NCBI GenBank assembly: GCA_034769895.1 | Contig: CM068371.1 | Location: 407,633,969-407,697,968, forward strand | From: Magicicada septendecula | Lineage: Eukaryota; Arthropoda; Insecta; Hemiptera; Cicadidae | Reading direction: 5' to 3' | DNA: 64,000 bases | Shown: positions 1-11,947 of the stretch, piece after piece | How the letters are laid out: each line of letters opens with the position of its first letter | Numbering within the stretch: position 1 is the stretch's first letter | Position numbers and translations under genes: made by a program | The notes under the pieces: generated by a model | The model's database searches: none | What the model was told of the DNA's origin: nothing | Seen by the model: the letters and a program-made list of their open reading frames with translations, nothing else

Positions 1-1726
<1,726 letters not shown>

Positions 1727-2053
1727 ATAAAATAGGTTAATTACCTGCTGTCTCGTTTCTTTGAATCCTAATTACGGGATTACTCGAGTTTCGACACCAA
1801 CGGTGTCATCATCAGATCCAATATGATTAAGGTTAAAACATCATTTATCAATGTATATTCATCTCGTCAAATATTTAAAAAAAAACAACACATACATTGC
1901 ACAAAATAATAAATAGTTAACACATATTAAAACGAAATAACAATGAATGAAAAACAACATGCGGCCGTCACGAACCTGTACAGGAACGCTCCCACGGTAA
2001 AACTAATCAATACCGGCTTGAACTTCGTTCAATTTTATCGATCTGATATAGCA
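1727..2053 (+). repeat. Left inverted arm (pseudo-LTR) of PLE A
   Basis: This arm is the inverted counterpart of 3137-3462. It includes the first codons of the element's ORF (MNEKQHAAVTNLYRN), so the translation start is duplicated in opposite orientation. The match ends abruptly at GATATAGC, where the arm joins the 3' end of the main copy. Confidence 0.9.
1777..1819 (-). ncRNA. Hammerhead ribozyme (PLE type)
   Basis: The minus strand reads stem I GGAU, core CUGAUGA, stem II GACACC-GUU-GGUGUC with one extra U before it, core GAAA, palindromic stem III ACUCGAGU, cleavage nucleotide A, then AUCC closing stem I. All invariant core positions are present. Minimal hammerheads with very short palindromic stem III are a known feature of Penelope-like pseudo-LTRs and are thought to act as dimers. 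Activity is inferred and untested. Confidence 0.82.
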
Positions 2054-2059
2054 GATTTG

Positions 2060-3246
2060 TTGTTCTATATGATCGATTCTATTAAACAAAATATTATTTG
2101 TATGTACTGATTTTTCATTTAGGACGCGATTGTAATCCTCCTTTATAGCTTTATATATCTCGAACCGTTCGAGTGTCTAGCCTTAGTGATTTCTTACATT
2201 TATGTAAGATATCTAAATTATCACCAATACTCTTCATGTTATGGTCATGTGAGCTTAAATGTTCAGCAAATGTAGATTTTTCTACATTTGACTTGGAGCT
2301 AGGGATATGTTCTTTCTATATACACAAGTGCCGTCAAATATATCAGAAGGTTTATTTTTCTTTGTAAACGTAAGTTTTTTCTCAAGCTTATTACTCATCT
2401 TTGAAGCCAAAATAATATTTTGCTTTTTTAATTGGTTTTTTAAAGTGTGATGTAAAATTTCACCATATTCTATTGCAATATATTTTTTTACTTTTTCTTT
2501 GGACATATCAATATTTATTGGTCTATTTAGTTTTTTATTAATTATTCTATCTACTATGTGACTTTTATATCCACTGACTGTCGCTATGTGTTTATAATGT
2601 CTAGTTCATTTTTATAATCTTCCGTAGATAGGAGCAATGCCAGCACTCTATGAATCATACAATTAAAAAATGCCATTTTATGTGAAATAGGGTGATAAGA
2701 GGAGGCGCGAATAGCATGACCTGTGATTGTCGGTTTTCTGTAAATATTAAAGTTAATTTTATTATCTATTTTAGTTAAAGTTAAATCTAAAAAATTAATT
2801 TTATTATTCATTTCCGTCTCTAATGTGAATTGCAAACTATTTGTAATATTATTCATATATTTTTGAAGCATCTCCAATTGCCTGCAATTGCCATTATAAA
2901 TCATTATTGTGTCATCCACATATCGTCAGTAAAATACAATTTTTTTATAATGCTTGTTTTTAGTTGATAATATTTCGTTTGTTTCTATGTAGTTTAAGTA
3001 AATTTCTGCCAGGATGCCTGATAATAGGGATCCCATCGCCAATCCATCCCGTTGTAAATAATATTTGTTATCGAAAGTAAAATAATATTGTTCCAAAATT
3101 ACCTTTGTCAAATAGATTAGCTCATCGACTGTTTCGGCTATATCAGATCGATAAAATTGAACGAAGTTCAAGCCGGTATTGATTAGTTTTACCGTGGGAG
3201 CGTTCCTGTACAGGTTCGTGACGGCCGCATGTTGTTTTTCATTCAT
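2060..3246 (-). pseudogene. Decayed Penelope-like reverse transcriptase / GIY-YIG remnant
   Basis: In order on the minus strand: the N-terminal PLE RT region from the Met at 3246; the RT motif with LAMGSLLSGILAEIYLN; a tyrosine-VDD-type active-site region near 2920; the thumb with FLDLTLT and INFNIYRKPT; and a basic segment ending in a tail resembling the post-GIY-YIG region (DNLDILHKCKKS and a following EIYK-like motif). The family uses RT plus endonuclease for target-primed insertion. The GIY-YIG catalytic core itself is not recognisable, and the frame is broken in several places, so no functional protein is expected. Confidence 0.85.
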
Positions 3247-3462
3247 TGTTATTTCGTTTTAATATGTGTTAACTATTTATTATTTTGTGCAATGTATGTG
3301 TTGTTTTTTTTTATTATTTGACGAGATGAATATACATTGATAAATGATGTTTTAACCTTAATCATATTTGATCTGATGATGACACCATTGGTGTCAAAAC
3401 TCAAGTAATCCCGTAATTAGGGTTCAAAGAAACGAGACAGCAGGTAATTAACCTATTTTATA
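3137..3462 (-). repeat. Right arm (5' pseudo-LTR) of PLE A
   Basis: This segment holds the element's own 5' region and ORF start, and is inverted relative to 1727-2053. The terminal bases of the two arms (ATAAAATAGG) match, giving the whole element a long inverted-terminal look. Confidence 0.88.
3369..3411 (+). ncRNA. Degenerate hammerhead ribozyme
   Basis: This is the mirror copy of the motif at 1777-1819. CUGAUGA and stem II (GACACC/GGUGUC) are kept. The GAAA core box has become AAAA, and both the stem III palindrome and stem I are weakened. It is probably inactive. Confidence 0.65.
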
Positions 3463-4408
3463 GTCTTAACCGTTTCTGGAGGCAAATAAAATGTTTAAAT
3501 TTTACATTTTGTCTTAGACAAGTCTGTACCCTTAGGCATCAACATATTCTTTTTTTTCTACTCATAAATTTTGAAATACTTCAAACTTTTAAAAAATACA
3601 TACTTACAAGCTCAAAAATAATATGTTTTACAGTTCTGAATTATTTAACATAAAGTCTAACATTTGCAGGTTACATGGCTGGAAGTTATTTAAATTATGA
3701 AAAATATGTTAAAGATGCAAATTACAGTAAACAATTTTATTCAGATGCACTCATTTCAATACAAAATTGTTAGCAATCCTGGTTATAACTATCTGAAAAT
3801 TTTTTTAACTGCAATTAGCTTTATTTATCAAACAATAATTAATACACAATAAGGCTGAAATAGTCTTTTAAAATAACAAACCTTCATGACTGGCCTTAGT
3901 TTATATTTCCTTTGCAATCTGGTTATTTTGTCATGACTTTGGCAAAAAAATTTAATTCCGTAAAAGCAATAAAGAATTTATCACTTATGTGGTGTCAACT
4001 GTTTGTTAGTAACTGACAGTAGTCACTGTCACTGCTGAATCCCAATGTTCTTGATACTGGGCTCCCATAGTCCCCTAATGTACTAATAGAAATTGGCAAG
4101 ACTACTGCAGAAGGTTACAGGAGATCAAGGATCAGTACAGAGTACAGCACCATGGAAAGGAAGAAAAGATGAAATATGCTTCACTTAAATGGATGTCAGA
4201 AAAGTAATTGACATTAACATAGACCTCTGCTTAGCAGTACATATAATCTGTACAATTAATGGATGGTTCTGTATAATACTGTCATTTTTCGACTTGGACA
4301 CACATATTTACACAAAATTAAAGTTTACTTTTACCAGCAAACTGCAACAAAAGGCCAACTATTTCTTTGTTCAAAGTATTATGTTAATTTTTAAAACACT
4401 TGAAAATT
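3463..4408. other. AT-rich stretch with no recognised feature
   Basis: I see nothing coding here. It lies between PLE A and the probable PPP1R11 polyadenylation signal. Confidence 0.5.
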
Positions 4409-4414
4409 TTTATT
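4409..4414 (-). promoter_or_regulatory. Candidate polyadenylation signal AATAAA of PPP1R11
   Basis: This is the first AATAAA on the minus strand downstream of the PPP1R11 stop codon, giving a 3' UTR of about 210 nt. Transcript data would be needed to confirm use. Confidence 0.45.
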
Positions 4415-4624
4415 TTGTTCCCTAAGTGCGATTTAAAATCCTCCATCCAAAATATAATTAAATAATTTATAAAAGTATAACAAGTTAGTAATTAAGTTAC
4501 ACTATACATTGATTTAATACCTTACTGTAAAAAATTGTGTACACAAATCTCGATTCTATACAGCTTAATTAAAAAAGAAACTCATATTTGTACCCTACGG
4601 TCCAAACGCTACAAATGCATATCA

Positions 4625-4800
4625 CTATGAAACAAGCTGTACTGGTGGAGTACCTTGCTGAGGGTCTATAGGAGGCTGTGGTGGTTGTCGATTTTTCTTC
4701 TTCCTCTCCACATGCCCCTGACAGTTTTCACATTCCATGTCACTAGAATCAGATGACGAACTTTCTCCAAATGCTCTGGGTTTGCTATAAACACAACAGC
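4625..4800 (-). CDS. PPP1R11: PPP1R11 (protein phosphatase 1 inhibitor-3), terminal coding exon
   Basis: This exon encodes the last 57 residues of PPP1R11, a small disordered PP1 inhibitor that in mammals also acts as an E3 ubiquitin ligase. The exon opens after a pyrimidine-rich TTTCAG acceptor. Its first two bases complete a Cys codon started by the exon at 50235-50343, giving SKCCCVYSKPRAFGESS, which closely matches vertebrate SKCCCIYEKPRAFGESS. It continues with a Ser/Asp patch, a second Cys pair (ECENC), a basic KKKNR run and a Pro/Gln-rich tail, then TAG, as in the family. The frame is intact with no sign of decay. The next exon upstream is about 45 kb away across a transposon-filled intron. 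Confidence 0.92.
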
Positions 4801-4814
4801 CTGAAACAGTAGGT

Positions 4815-6126
4815 AACATTGTGCTTTACAACTCTTTTTTTTTAATATAGTAATATCACAAATTTATATGATATTCATTTGATTAGGAATACTGTAATGT
4901 GACAGTTCCCTTAAAATAAAGATTTGAAACCCATTTATAAATAGAGAAGTAATAAGCTTTTATAGTAAATTATATGTACTAACAGGTGTAGTTAAGACTA
5001 AATAATGATAGAATATAATAAAAGAATGCTAAACATGTCTAGTTAAAACCCTGTAACCACTAGTTCAAGTAAAGACTGCATAGTAAATTATATTAAGAAT
5101 AGGTAAAACCCCTATAATATCAAGTATAGCTGATTAACATTGGACTGTGAAGTGAAGGTGTGTACAGCCATCAATCAGTTATCTTAAATAATGATTGTTT
5201 AGTAGTAGGTACAAAATGTAATAAAAACAGTATGACTGGATTAGGTAATTGTATCTACCTATGATAAATGAACATACAGACAATTTAGAGAGGAAAAATG
5301 ATGTATTACCTAAATGTGTAGATAAAGTTTTATTACTTTAAAACTATTATAATATAGAGTTAGCAAAAGGACAATGATTATGTTTTAAAGAATTACCAAG
5401 ATGCATAGTTAATTTATGTTATGTTATATTTCCTGGACTAATTATTGTAGTATTGAGTTGTCAAAATGACAATTATTATGTTTTAAAGGACTAACAAGAT
5501 GTAGTTAATAATGTTCTGTAATATTTGTTAATAATGTTCTATAATATTTGTTAAACTAATTATTGTAATCCAGTTTGTCAGAATGACCATTATTATATGT
5601 TGAAGAAGTGCCAAGATGTAATTAATAGTGTTATATAATATTTGTAGTAATAGGAATATGAAACATGAACTGACTATTATATTAGGGAATAGGTAATAAT
5701 TATTTGTAATAGACTAACTGAGAATTTGTTCAGTAAGATGTTATTTTCTAGAATGTGTAGTTATATTAGGTAATAGGTCATAATGATTATTGGTAGTAGA
5801 TGAGTTAAAATTGTTTGATTCAATGTTATTTTTACAGAACTTGCATTTACTTCAGGGAAGGTAAAAAAGAACTGTATAAAGGATAAAGAATAGATACTTA
5901 ATATTATTATGTGTTGTAAATAAGCATTTGTACATTAAGAAATAGATAATGTTCAAGGGTACACTACACAATATTATGTCTATGGTACAATCAATATGTT
6001 TTATAAGAAATTAATATTCACATTTGTTATAATTAGTATTAAAATCAATTTTGTTAACAGTTAAGATCATATGTAAAGTAAAGGGAAATGGGTGTGTATC
6101 AAAAAGAATACTTTTAAACATGAAAT
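4815..6126. other. PPP1R11: Intronic AT-rich sequence with no recognised feature
   Basis: This holds several loosely similar AT-rich phrases (variants of TAATTATTGTA and GTCAAAATGAC around 5390-5620) that suggest a decayed short tandem duplication. I see no coding potential. Confidence 0.4.
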
Positions 6127-7245
6127 TGATAACTTTCACTATTACGTACACAATTAATAAAAGACATATAAATGTATTTTTTACGTTAACTCAATTCTCA
6201 TAACTCTTACCTTTTCTGGGTCCAGGATCTGTTACACGAACTCACAGTCTGTAAGAGAGGTTACCGGGTTCGTTACACAATAAACACGCTTTTTGTCTAT
6301 ATTAATCAGCTGTTTATTATTTGATTGCAACATTTGTTTTAATTTTCTTTTAAATTTACTTAATATTCATTTTCTTCTCAAAATAGTTACTGATGATCTT
6401 AATTACTCATCTTCAAAAAAAATACAAAAACAAACATTGAGGATATCTGAACATGGTAAATATTCTACCTTAACGTAAATGGCTAATTAACTTATATGAA
6501 GGCAACCCAGCATCTTACTCACGCCCACACTCACACAGTATTTAAATTCCCCTTTTTAATTTTAAGCGTTTTCTTTACATTTTATAATTACTGGTTTGTG
6601 ATATTGTTACTTGGTCGTCGGCATCTCCTCCAATCACGTGTCGCACTTCGTATGTTTTAGTCCGTTCAAACTGTTCACCACATTTTTGTCACATAATCGA
6701 ATTACTCAAATTTACTTGTTAACTTTTATGTTGTACGTTTCTTTCTACTTTATACCACCTTGAATTACACTTTTACTACATTTTGAAGATTTTAAAACAG
6801 ATTTTCAGCTCGCGAGCCTTTTATGTCCAACCGGCCAGTTGGGTGATTGTTAAACGACAGACGCCAAAAACCGACGCGCACAAGATGGCCAGGCATTCTT
6901 CATGTGCATCAACTTGCTTTCTCATTGGCTAAAAAGGGCATCATGTCACATAGTAATTAGTTCTTTCTGAGAGCGAGTTTCCCGTAGTTGGACGAGCAAC
7001 ATACGACCTGAGGCTCGCTAAAAAGTTCGTGATTATTCAAACGTAAGAGCAATCATCCGTGCACATGTTCACATTCCAGAGCATCAGGAAACAGTGCTTA
7101 TTGCAGGGCATACCGACCAAATGTACAACTAGGTGCCCCGATAAGGAATGTCTATTGTCAAAGGCTGAGGCCCTGTGTGGGTAACGCTTCTGCATCGCAT
7201 TTACAATTGAAATTAAAACCTATCTCCCAATTCTGTCCCGTTACA
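6127..7245 (-). repeat. LTR of E5
   Basis: This LTR is collinear with the LTR at 20994-22181. Shared stretches include the sequence around GTGTAACGAACCC and the TCTTTTATTAATTG motif near the LTR end. It is bounded by TG...CA in element orientation. Confidence 0.8.
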
Positions 7246-8754
7246 ATACCCCCCCAATGAGAGGTTTTCTGCCGAAGCAGAACAACTCTCATTGCTAAAC
7301 CCTAAGAGGATCAGTGAGGATATGGTGCCAACAACCCCCCTTTAATTTCTTAACACATCATGGGTAAACTACCCCTCTAGCTCGGCGACTATGGCTGCAT
7401 CTGAACGATATTACTGGACTTCTCTGGGCGAGATCCCAACACCGTAAAGTCGGACAGGCACTCACCACAGTACCACCTAACCTTGTAACATTCCAAATAA
7501 AATCAACAACTAGCCTTATACCATACCAGATCCTCAACCGATATATCTCCCATTTACATACATACTGGATTGCCTTTAGCAAAATACTGGGTGCTTACAC
7601 ATATTCATTACCAAATTAAACACACTATCTCCACATTAATTATTAATTCATAATTCACATAAATTTTATGATATATATTTGCTCCTAAACAAAATTAATT
7701 CCCATTGCTCAGCTTTTATTGGTTTGCTTGACGTTACTGTTTCACATCAAATTAAATAATTAAAATTTTGTTCAAACAGTGAAATAAATCTAAGTCAACT
7801 ATCAAAGATTTACGTTGAGGTTAATTCACATCATTTCTTTCAATTAATTAATTTAATCATCATTCTCAAAATTCCAAAATCCTTTAAATGAATTTACTTT
7901 ATAACTCCTCTTAAATAGATGTTAACAATCATAATAAACAAAATAAAATAAACAACTTATTTCTATCATAAATTCCCTTATCACTACATTTGTTTACAAA
8001 ACATATAATGTGAACGCTACGAATCAGTTAATACATTATCAATACACACAATCAGCAATAGATCTTGAATATAAAAACACACCACAATCTGTACTTCAGA
8101 TTTTTTTTTTTTTTTGTAATAATGTTTTATTAAACATATATTCTGACAATTAATAGAAAGAAAAAGTATAAAATAAAATTACATGGATTACTAAAAGAAC
8201 ATATGAATTGATTACATTAACCATTATACAGTTCATACCAGTCATCAGCTGATGTCTTAATAACAGGTGAATGACCTTACCCTAGGCACACTACATACAA
8301 ATAACACAAATATACAACAGTATTCAATTTAACCCATAAAGTGTTCTTGTGGATTCAAACCATTACAATATTGAATCTAGTACTTAAAATCGTTTGTTCT
8401 CATAAGTGAATATTCATCACTAATCATTGAATCATAGCTATAGTAACTGTTACTGAACAGGAACTGGGTCATCAGCCACCAACTCTCTCTTTAGAGTAAG
8501 TGAATTTGATTGGACCGCTGTTACAGTGGTTGTTACCTCTCACTGATTTCTCAGCTACTCCTCCTACTTCATGATTTTCTTAATTCCCCCCTTATACCCA
8601 GTTACAATTAGGTAACCACCCGCCGGATAAACCGGATCGAACGTTTACCTTATGCACAGATGCGTTATCTGTGCCCCTGGCTTATAACGGCCAGCACCCT
8701 TTCCACACACACACACACACTATTGTTTCCTGATGGTGGACTGTAACGCCCATT

Positions 8755-8870
8755 TGCATCCCCAAGAACTGCAGTTTATTAAGGGTGTAGACGCTGCCTA
8801 CCCCGTTCTTGGTTCAGCGTTATAAAAAAAATTTGGCATTACTGATGTCCGAGGACACCAGTAATCCTAC
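8755..8870 (-). other. Conserved hairpin module in E5 3' noncoding region
   Basis: Two nested or adjacent hairpins match those at 28665-28770 of E1. One is a near-perfect palindrome (8838-8850 with 8853-8865). The other is a CCAAGAAC/GTTCTTGG outer stem (8762-8769 with 8805-8812) enclosing an inner stem-loop. Confidence 0.6.
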
Positions 8871-9130
8871 TAAATATTATTTACACACCCTTAACACGGC
8901 ACTATCACCCCCTACGATGATAGCCGCTGTTCCATAGTTTGGTGATTCCCCTGAATTGACCCCCCAGTTAATTTCTAAATTCACCAATTTTGAAAATAAT
9001 AACAAGTATGGCTAGGGTACAATCTGCCCAACCACACTTGCTACCAATAATCCAAATCCACGGTCAGGGTTCGGTGACGTCGTGACCGCCCGAAAGTGGG
9101 GAATCACAAGTAAAATATATATTGTAATGT

Positions 9131-9713
9131 AACAAAGTTAAGGTCACAAATGTTACATAAACACTTTGTCAATAGAAACCCAAACAATGCCCAAGGTATG
9201 CCATAATTAAGGTCAAGAGGGCCAATCTCACCCAAAAAATGTATTGATGACACCTAGTAAGGTTACTAGGTAATAAAATAGTAAAATGTATCTAAATATA
9301 AAATATGGAGTGATCAGTGGAAGATGTAAACTATAAACACTGTGTCTAATGAGATGAATTTACTGTGGATGAGTTTGAATATAATACTGTTTAATTTATA
9401 TTTAAAGTTTTATAAAGATGTACATGTTGTTGTGCTTTATCATGATATTCTGTTTACATGATATTTATTTTGTGTTTTGTATGTAGCAGGTGTGAAGCCA
9501 TTGCTTTAAGAAAGTATTAAGTAATGGGTACTAATTTCATTCATGTCAAACTTGTATTTAAGTAATTAAATACAAGTGTATTTATTATGTATTGTATCAT
9601 GTTAAATATGTTTACTTTGAATAATTAATGAATAAAGATGTCTTAAAATAATATTTGTAAACTTGGCAAGGAAGACAATAATTGTTAATAAATTGTCAAG
9701 TGGTCATTATAAT
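9131..9713. other. PPP1R11: Intronic sequence with no recognised feature
   Basis: AT-rich. A small inverted pair (CCTAGTAA/TTACTAGG) occurs near 9252-9272. It may include more decayed E5 sequence. Confidence 0.35.
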
Positions 9714-10440
9714 CTCTATATATATAAGCGGCTTTGTCCCGACTGAGAGAGAATCAACGTAGAGCAAAAACTACTGAAGATAATGATCTCAAAATTTGAA
9801 GGTACATTCTTATGGAGTCATAGATGCTCACTAAGAAAAAGTTTTAAAAACTTTCACTCCTAAGGGGTAACCCCTCCCCCATTGTATGTATGTTCCACAT
9901 CTCCTCCTAAACCACTGGACCGATTTCAACCAAACTTGGCACAAATATTTTACGCAACAGGAGAACCAACATAGGATAGGTGTTTTTTTATGGGGTCCTT
10001 TGGGGTCTTCCACATCTCCTCCTAAACCACTGGACCGATTTCAACCAAACTTGGCACAAATATTTTATGCAACGGGAGAACCAACATAGGATAGGTGTTT
10101 TCTTCTATGGGGTCCTTTGGGGTCTTCCACATCTCCTCCTAAACCACTGGACCGATTTCAACCAAACTTGCACAAATATTTTACGCAACGGGAGAACCAA
10201 CATAGGATAGGTGTTTTTTCGATACGATCTTTCGGGGGGTCCTTTGGGTCTTAAAAAACTATTAGATCTGGTTACTATGGCAACCCAATAGAATAGATTC
10301 TGGTTACCATGGCATCGGTGGAAGTCTCCCGCATAGGAAATAGCGCGGAAGTCGTCCGACGGGCCTTCCCCGGAGTTCATCCACGGAACCCGGGGAGTCT
10401 TAGGTCGGATCCCGCGAAAGACGGCGGGGCCAGAGTCGAC
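9714..10440 (+). mobile_element. Unclassified interspersed repeat, possibly Helitron-like
   Basis: It begins with TCTATATATATAAGCGGC, which resembles the 5' end of some animal Helitrons. Three tandem units of about 116 bp follow (starting near 9895, 10010 and 10127), each with ACCACTGGACCGATTTCAAC. It ends in a GC-rich stretch with CCCGGGGAG and GACGGCGGGGCC. No transposase or helicase is visible and no CTRR 3' end is clear, so the class is a guess. Confidence 0.4.
9895..10225. repeat. Tandem repeat, about 116-bp unit, 3 copies
   Basis: Units start at 9895, 10010 and 10127 and are highly similar. Each carries a CCACATCTCCTCCTAAACCA start and a GGAGAACCAACATAGGATAG segment. Confidence 0.9.
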
Positions 10441-10764
10441 GGTTTTTATAAATAAAGATATAGGTTATGCTATCAAAGGTGGTGTATGCATCTTAAGAAA
10501 CGTCTTAATAGTGTGTGAATTCAGAGTTGTTTCAGTTTGAATTTAAAAGTGGATAAGTTAAGATTGAAGTAAGTTATAAGCGAGTATAAAAAACAAAGTT
10601 TTGATAGCGAATGTATTCAGATCATAGTGTTCAGACAATATAAATGCACTTGCTTCAGTTTGAATTTAAAAATTGATAAGCTGAAATCTATAGAGGTATT
10701 GTATTGTTAGAATAAGTTTAGGAGACACTAATTTAACAAATGCCTTATTTCAACATTAACACAA
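10441..10764. other. PPP1R11: Intronic sequence with no recognised feature
   Basis: The phrase TTCAGTTTGAATTTAAAA occurs twice (near 10531 and 10655), suggesting a small local duplication. I see nothing coding. Confidence 0.4.

Positions 10765-10800
<36 letters not shown>
10765..10800. repeat. (CT)n(AT)n microsatellite flanking PLE B
   Basis: A CT run passes into an AT run, immediately followed by the 3' end of the left arm of PLE B. It is probably the AT-rich insertion target. Confidence 0.85.
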
Positions 10801-10801
<1 letters not shown>

Positions 10802-10889
10802 TTCATCACTTTCTGCTACAGTCCGTTTCTTGATGTATATAATACTATAATATTTATGACTAAATTTACCTCAAGATATACTTTTTTCT

Positions 10890-11888
10890 TTAGGAACATG
10901 TTTCGGGAGATTTTGTTCTCCCATCTTCAGCCTTCGCCATCTTGTTTCTGGTGAAGTATTTGTGTGTTGGCTTCTGGATGTTATTGAGGTAGTTTGTTGG
11001 TCTTTGGTCCTTTAAAATTGCATTATCGTGTGTGGTTGTGGTATCTGTTTTTGTATTTTGTGTATTTTCGATGTTGAGTGCTTTGAATATTGTGTAATGT
11101 TTTGTATTGATTTGTATTTGTTCTGGTATTAATTTGTTTTGTGTTTTATGTTTGTAAATCTGTAAATTTTCCCAAATGTTCATTATGGTGCCTTTGTGTG
11201 GTATATGTTTTATTAGTGTTATATTGGTTATGTCTGGGAATTCATGTCCTGTGTTTATTGCATGTGTGGCTAAATTGGATTTATATATATTTGGTTTTTT
11301 GTATGCATTTAGGTGTTCAAAATAATGTTTTTTCAGCTGTTTTTTTGTTTGTCCTATATAACATTTATTGCAATCTTGGCATTCAATTTTGTATATACCG
11401 TTGGTTGTTGTATTATCTTTGTTGTGTGAGCTATTTAGATTTTGTAATTTATTTTTATTAGTTTTGTATGCTATTTTTATATCTGTGTTTTTAAATAGTT
11501 TTGTTAGTTTTGTCATTTTATTATTTATATATGTGAATGTGGCCCATTTTTTGTTGTTGTTATTATTTATGTGTTGTTCAGTTTGATTAATTCTTAATTG
11601 TTCAGTTTTTATTTTGTATTTGATTTTATTTTCTATTTTGATCATAGTATTTTTATTGTATCCATTTGCATAACCAATTTGGTATATTATATTTCTTTCT
11701 TTGTCAGTTTCTTGTTTGTTTAGGGGTATTTTGTACATTCTGTTAAATAACAAATAAAATGCTGCCATTTTATGTTGTGGTGGGTGGTCAGAATGGTTAG
11801 GTATAATGATGTTAGTGAAAGTTGGTTTTCTATATATTGCATATTGTATGTGTGGATGGACTATATGTATCAAATAACAAAAACACAA
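10890..11888 (-). CDS. PLE thumb + GIY-YIG endonuclease fragment, left arm
   Basis: This long open frame covers the C-terminal half of a Penelope-like polyprotein. It has the IYRKPTFTN thumb motif, then a lysine/asparagine-rich linker. The GIY-YIG nuclease follows, with GIYKIECQDCNKCYIGQT (the two signature triplets and a Cys pair, as usual in PLEs), downstream KKHYFEHL, a NTGHEFPD motif, and a conserved glutamate in IWENLQIYKH. The last 14 or so codons overlap the hammerhead at 10892-10933. The first dozen residues come from the dimer junction and are not native. The RT core is absent, so the fragment cannot retrotranspose alone. Confidence 0.85.
   Translation of the reverse strand: MCFCYLIHIVHPHIQYAIYRKPTFTNIIIPNHSDHPPQHKMAAFYLLFNRMYKIPLNKQETDKERNIIYQIGYANGYNKNTMIKIENKIKYKIKTEQLRINQTEQHINNNNNKKWATFTYINNKMTKLTKLFKNTDIKIAYKTNKNKLQNLNSSHNKDNTTTNGIYKIECQDCNKCYIGQTKKQLKKHYFEHLNAYKKPNIYKSNLATHAINTGHEFPDITNITLIKHIPHKGTIMNIWENLQIYKHKTQNKLIPEQIQINTKHYTIFKALNIENTQNTKTDTTTTHDNAILKDQRPTNYLNNIQKPTHKYFTRNKMAKAEDGRTKSPETCS
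10892..10933 (-). ncRNA. Hammerhead ribozyme overlapping the ORF 3' end, left arm
   Basis: Stem I is AGG/CCU. The core is CUGAAGA (position 7 is variable). Stem II is GGGAGA/UCUCCC with an ACAAAA loop, preceded by one extra U. GAAA, palindromic stem III ACAUGU and cleavage nucleotide U follow. The sequence is the complement of 12927-12968. Confidence 0.78.
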
Positions 11889-11947
11889 ATGCAGAGAACA
11901 TACTGAAACAAATCAATAACATACATCCCAAAATACAATTCACATAA

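Larger units (their letters stand above)
1727..3462 (-). mobile_element. Penelope-like element A with inverted pseudo-LTR arms
   Basis: This is a Penelope-like (PLE) retroelement, read on the minus strand. Its 5' part (about 3137-3462) reappears in inverted orientation at 1727-2053, directly after the 3' end. That is the pseudo-LTR arrangement known for PLEs. The coding part contains the PLE reverse-transcriptase core (GLAMGSLLSGILAEIYLN, followed by a YVDD-type site), the thumb (NIYRKPT) and a remnant of the GIY-YIG endonuclease tail. The reading frame is interrupted several times and the endonuclease is incomplete, so this is a decayed copy. It lies downstream of PPP1R11 rather than inside the large intron. 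Confidence 0.88.
6127..9130 (-). mobile_element. 3' fragment of a Gypsy-type LTR element (E5)
   Basis: A minus-strand LTR (6127-7245) is preceded, in element order, by a long noncoding region (7246 to about 9130). That region is collinear with the 3' noncoding part of the complete element at 20994-32478 and of the one at 36456-44452. The LTR starts TGTAACGGGACA and ends in ATCA, with a G-rich polypurine tract next to its start. No coding part and no second LTR remain, so this is a truncated fossil. The outer (about 9130) limit is approximate. Confidence 0.8.

Noticed and set aside
4189-4425. 78-codon plus-strand frame
   Set aside because: No recognisable domain and AT-rich codons. It overlaps the likely PPP1R11 3' UTR on the other strand.
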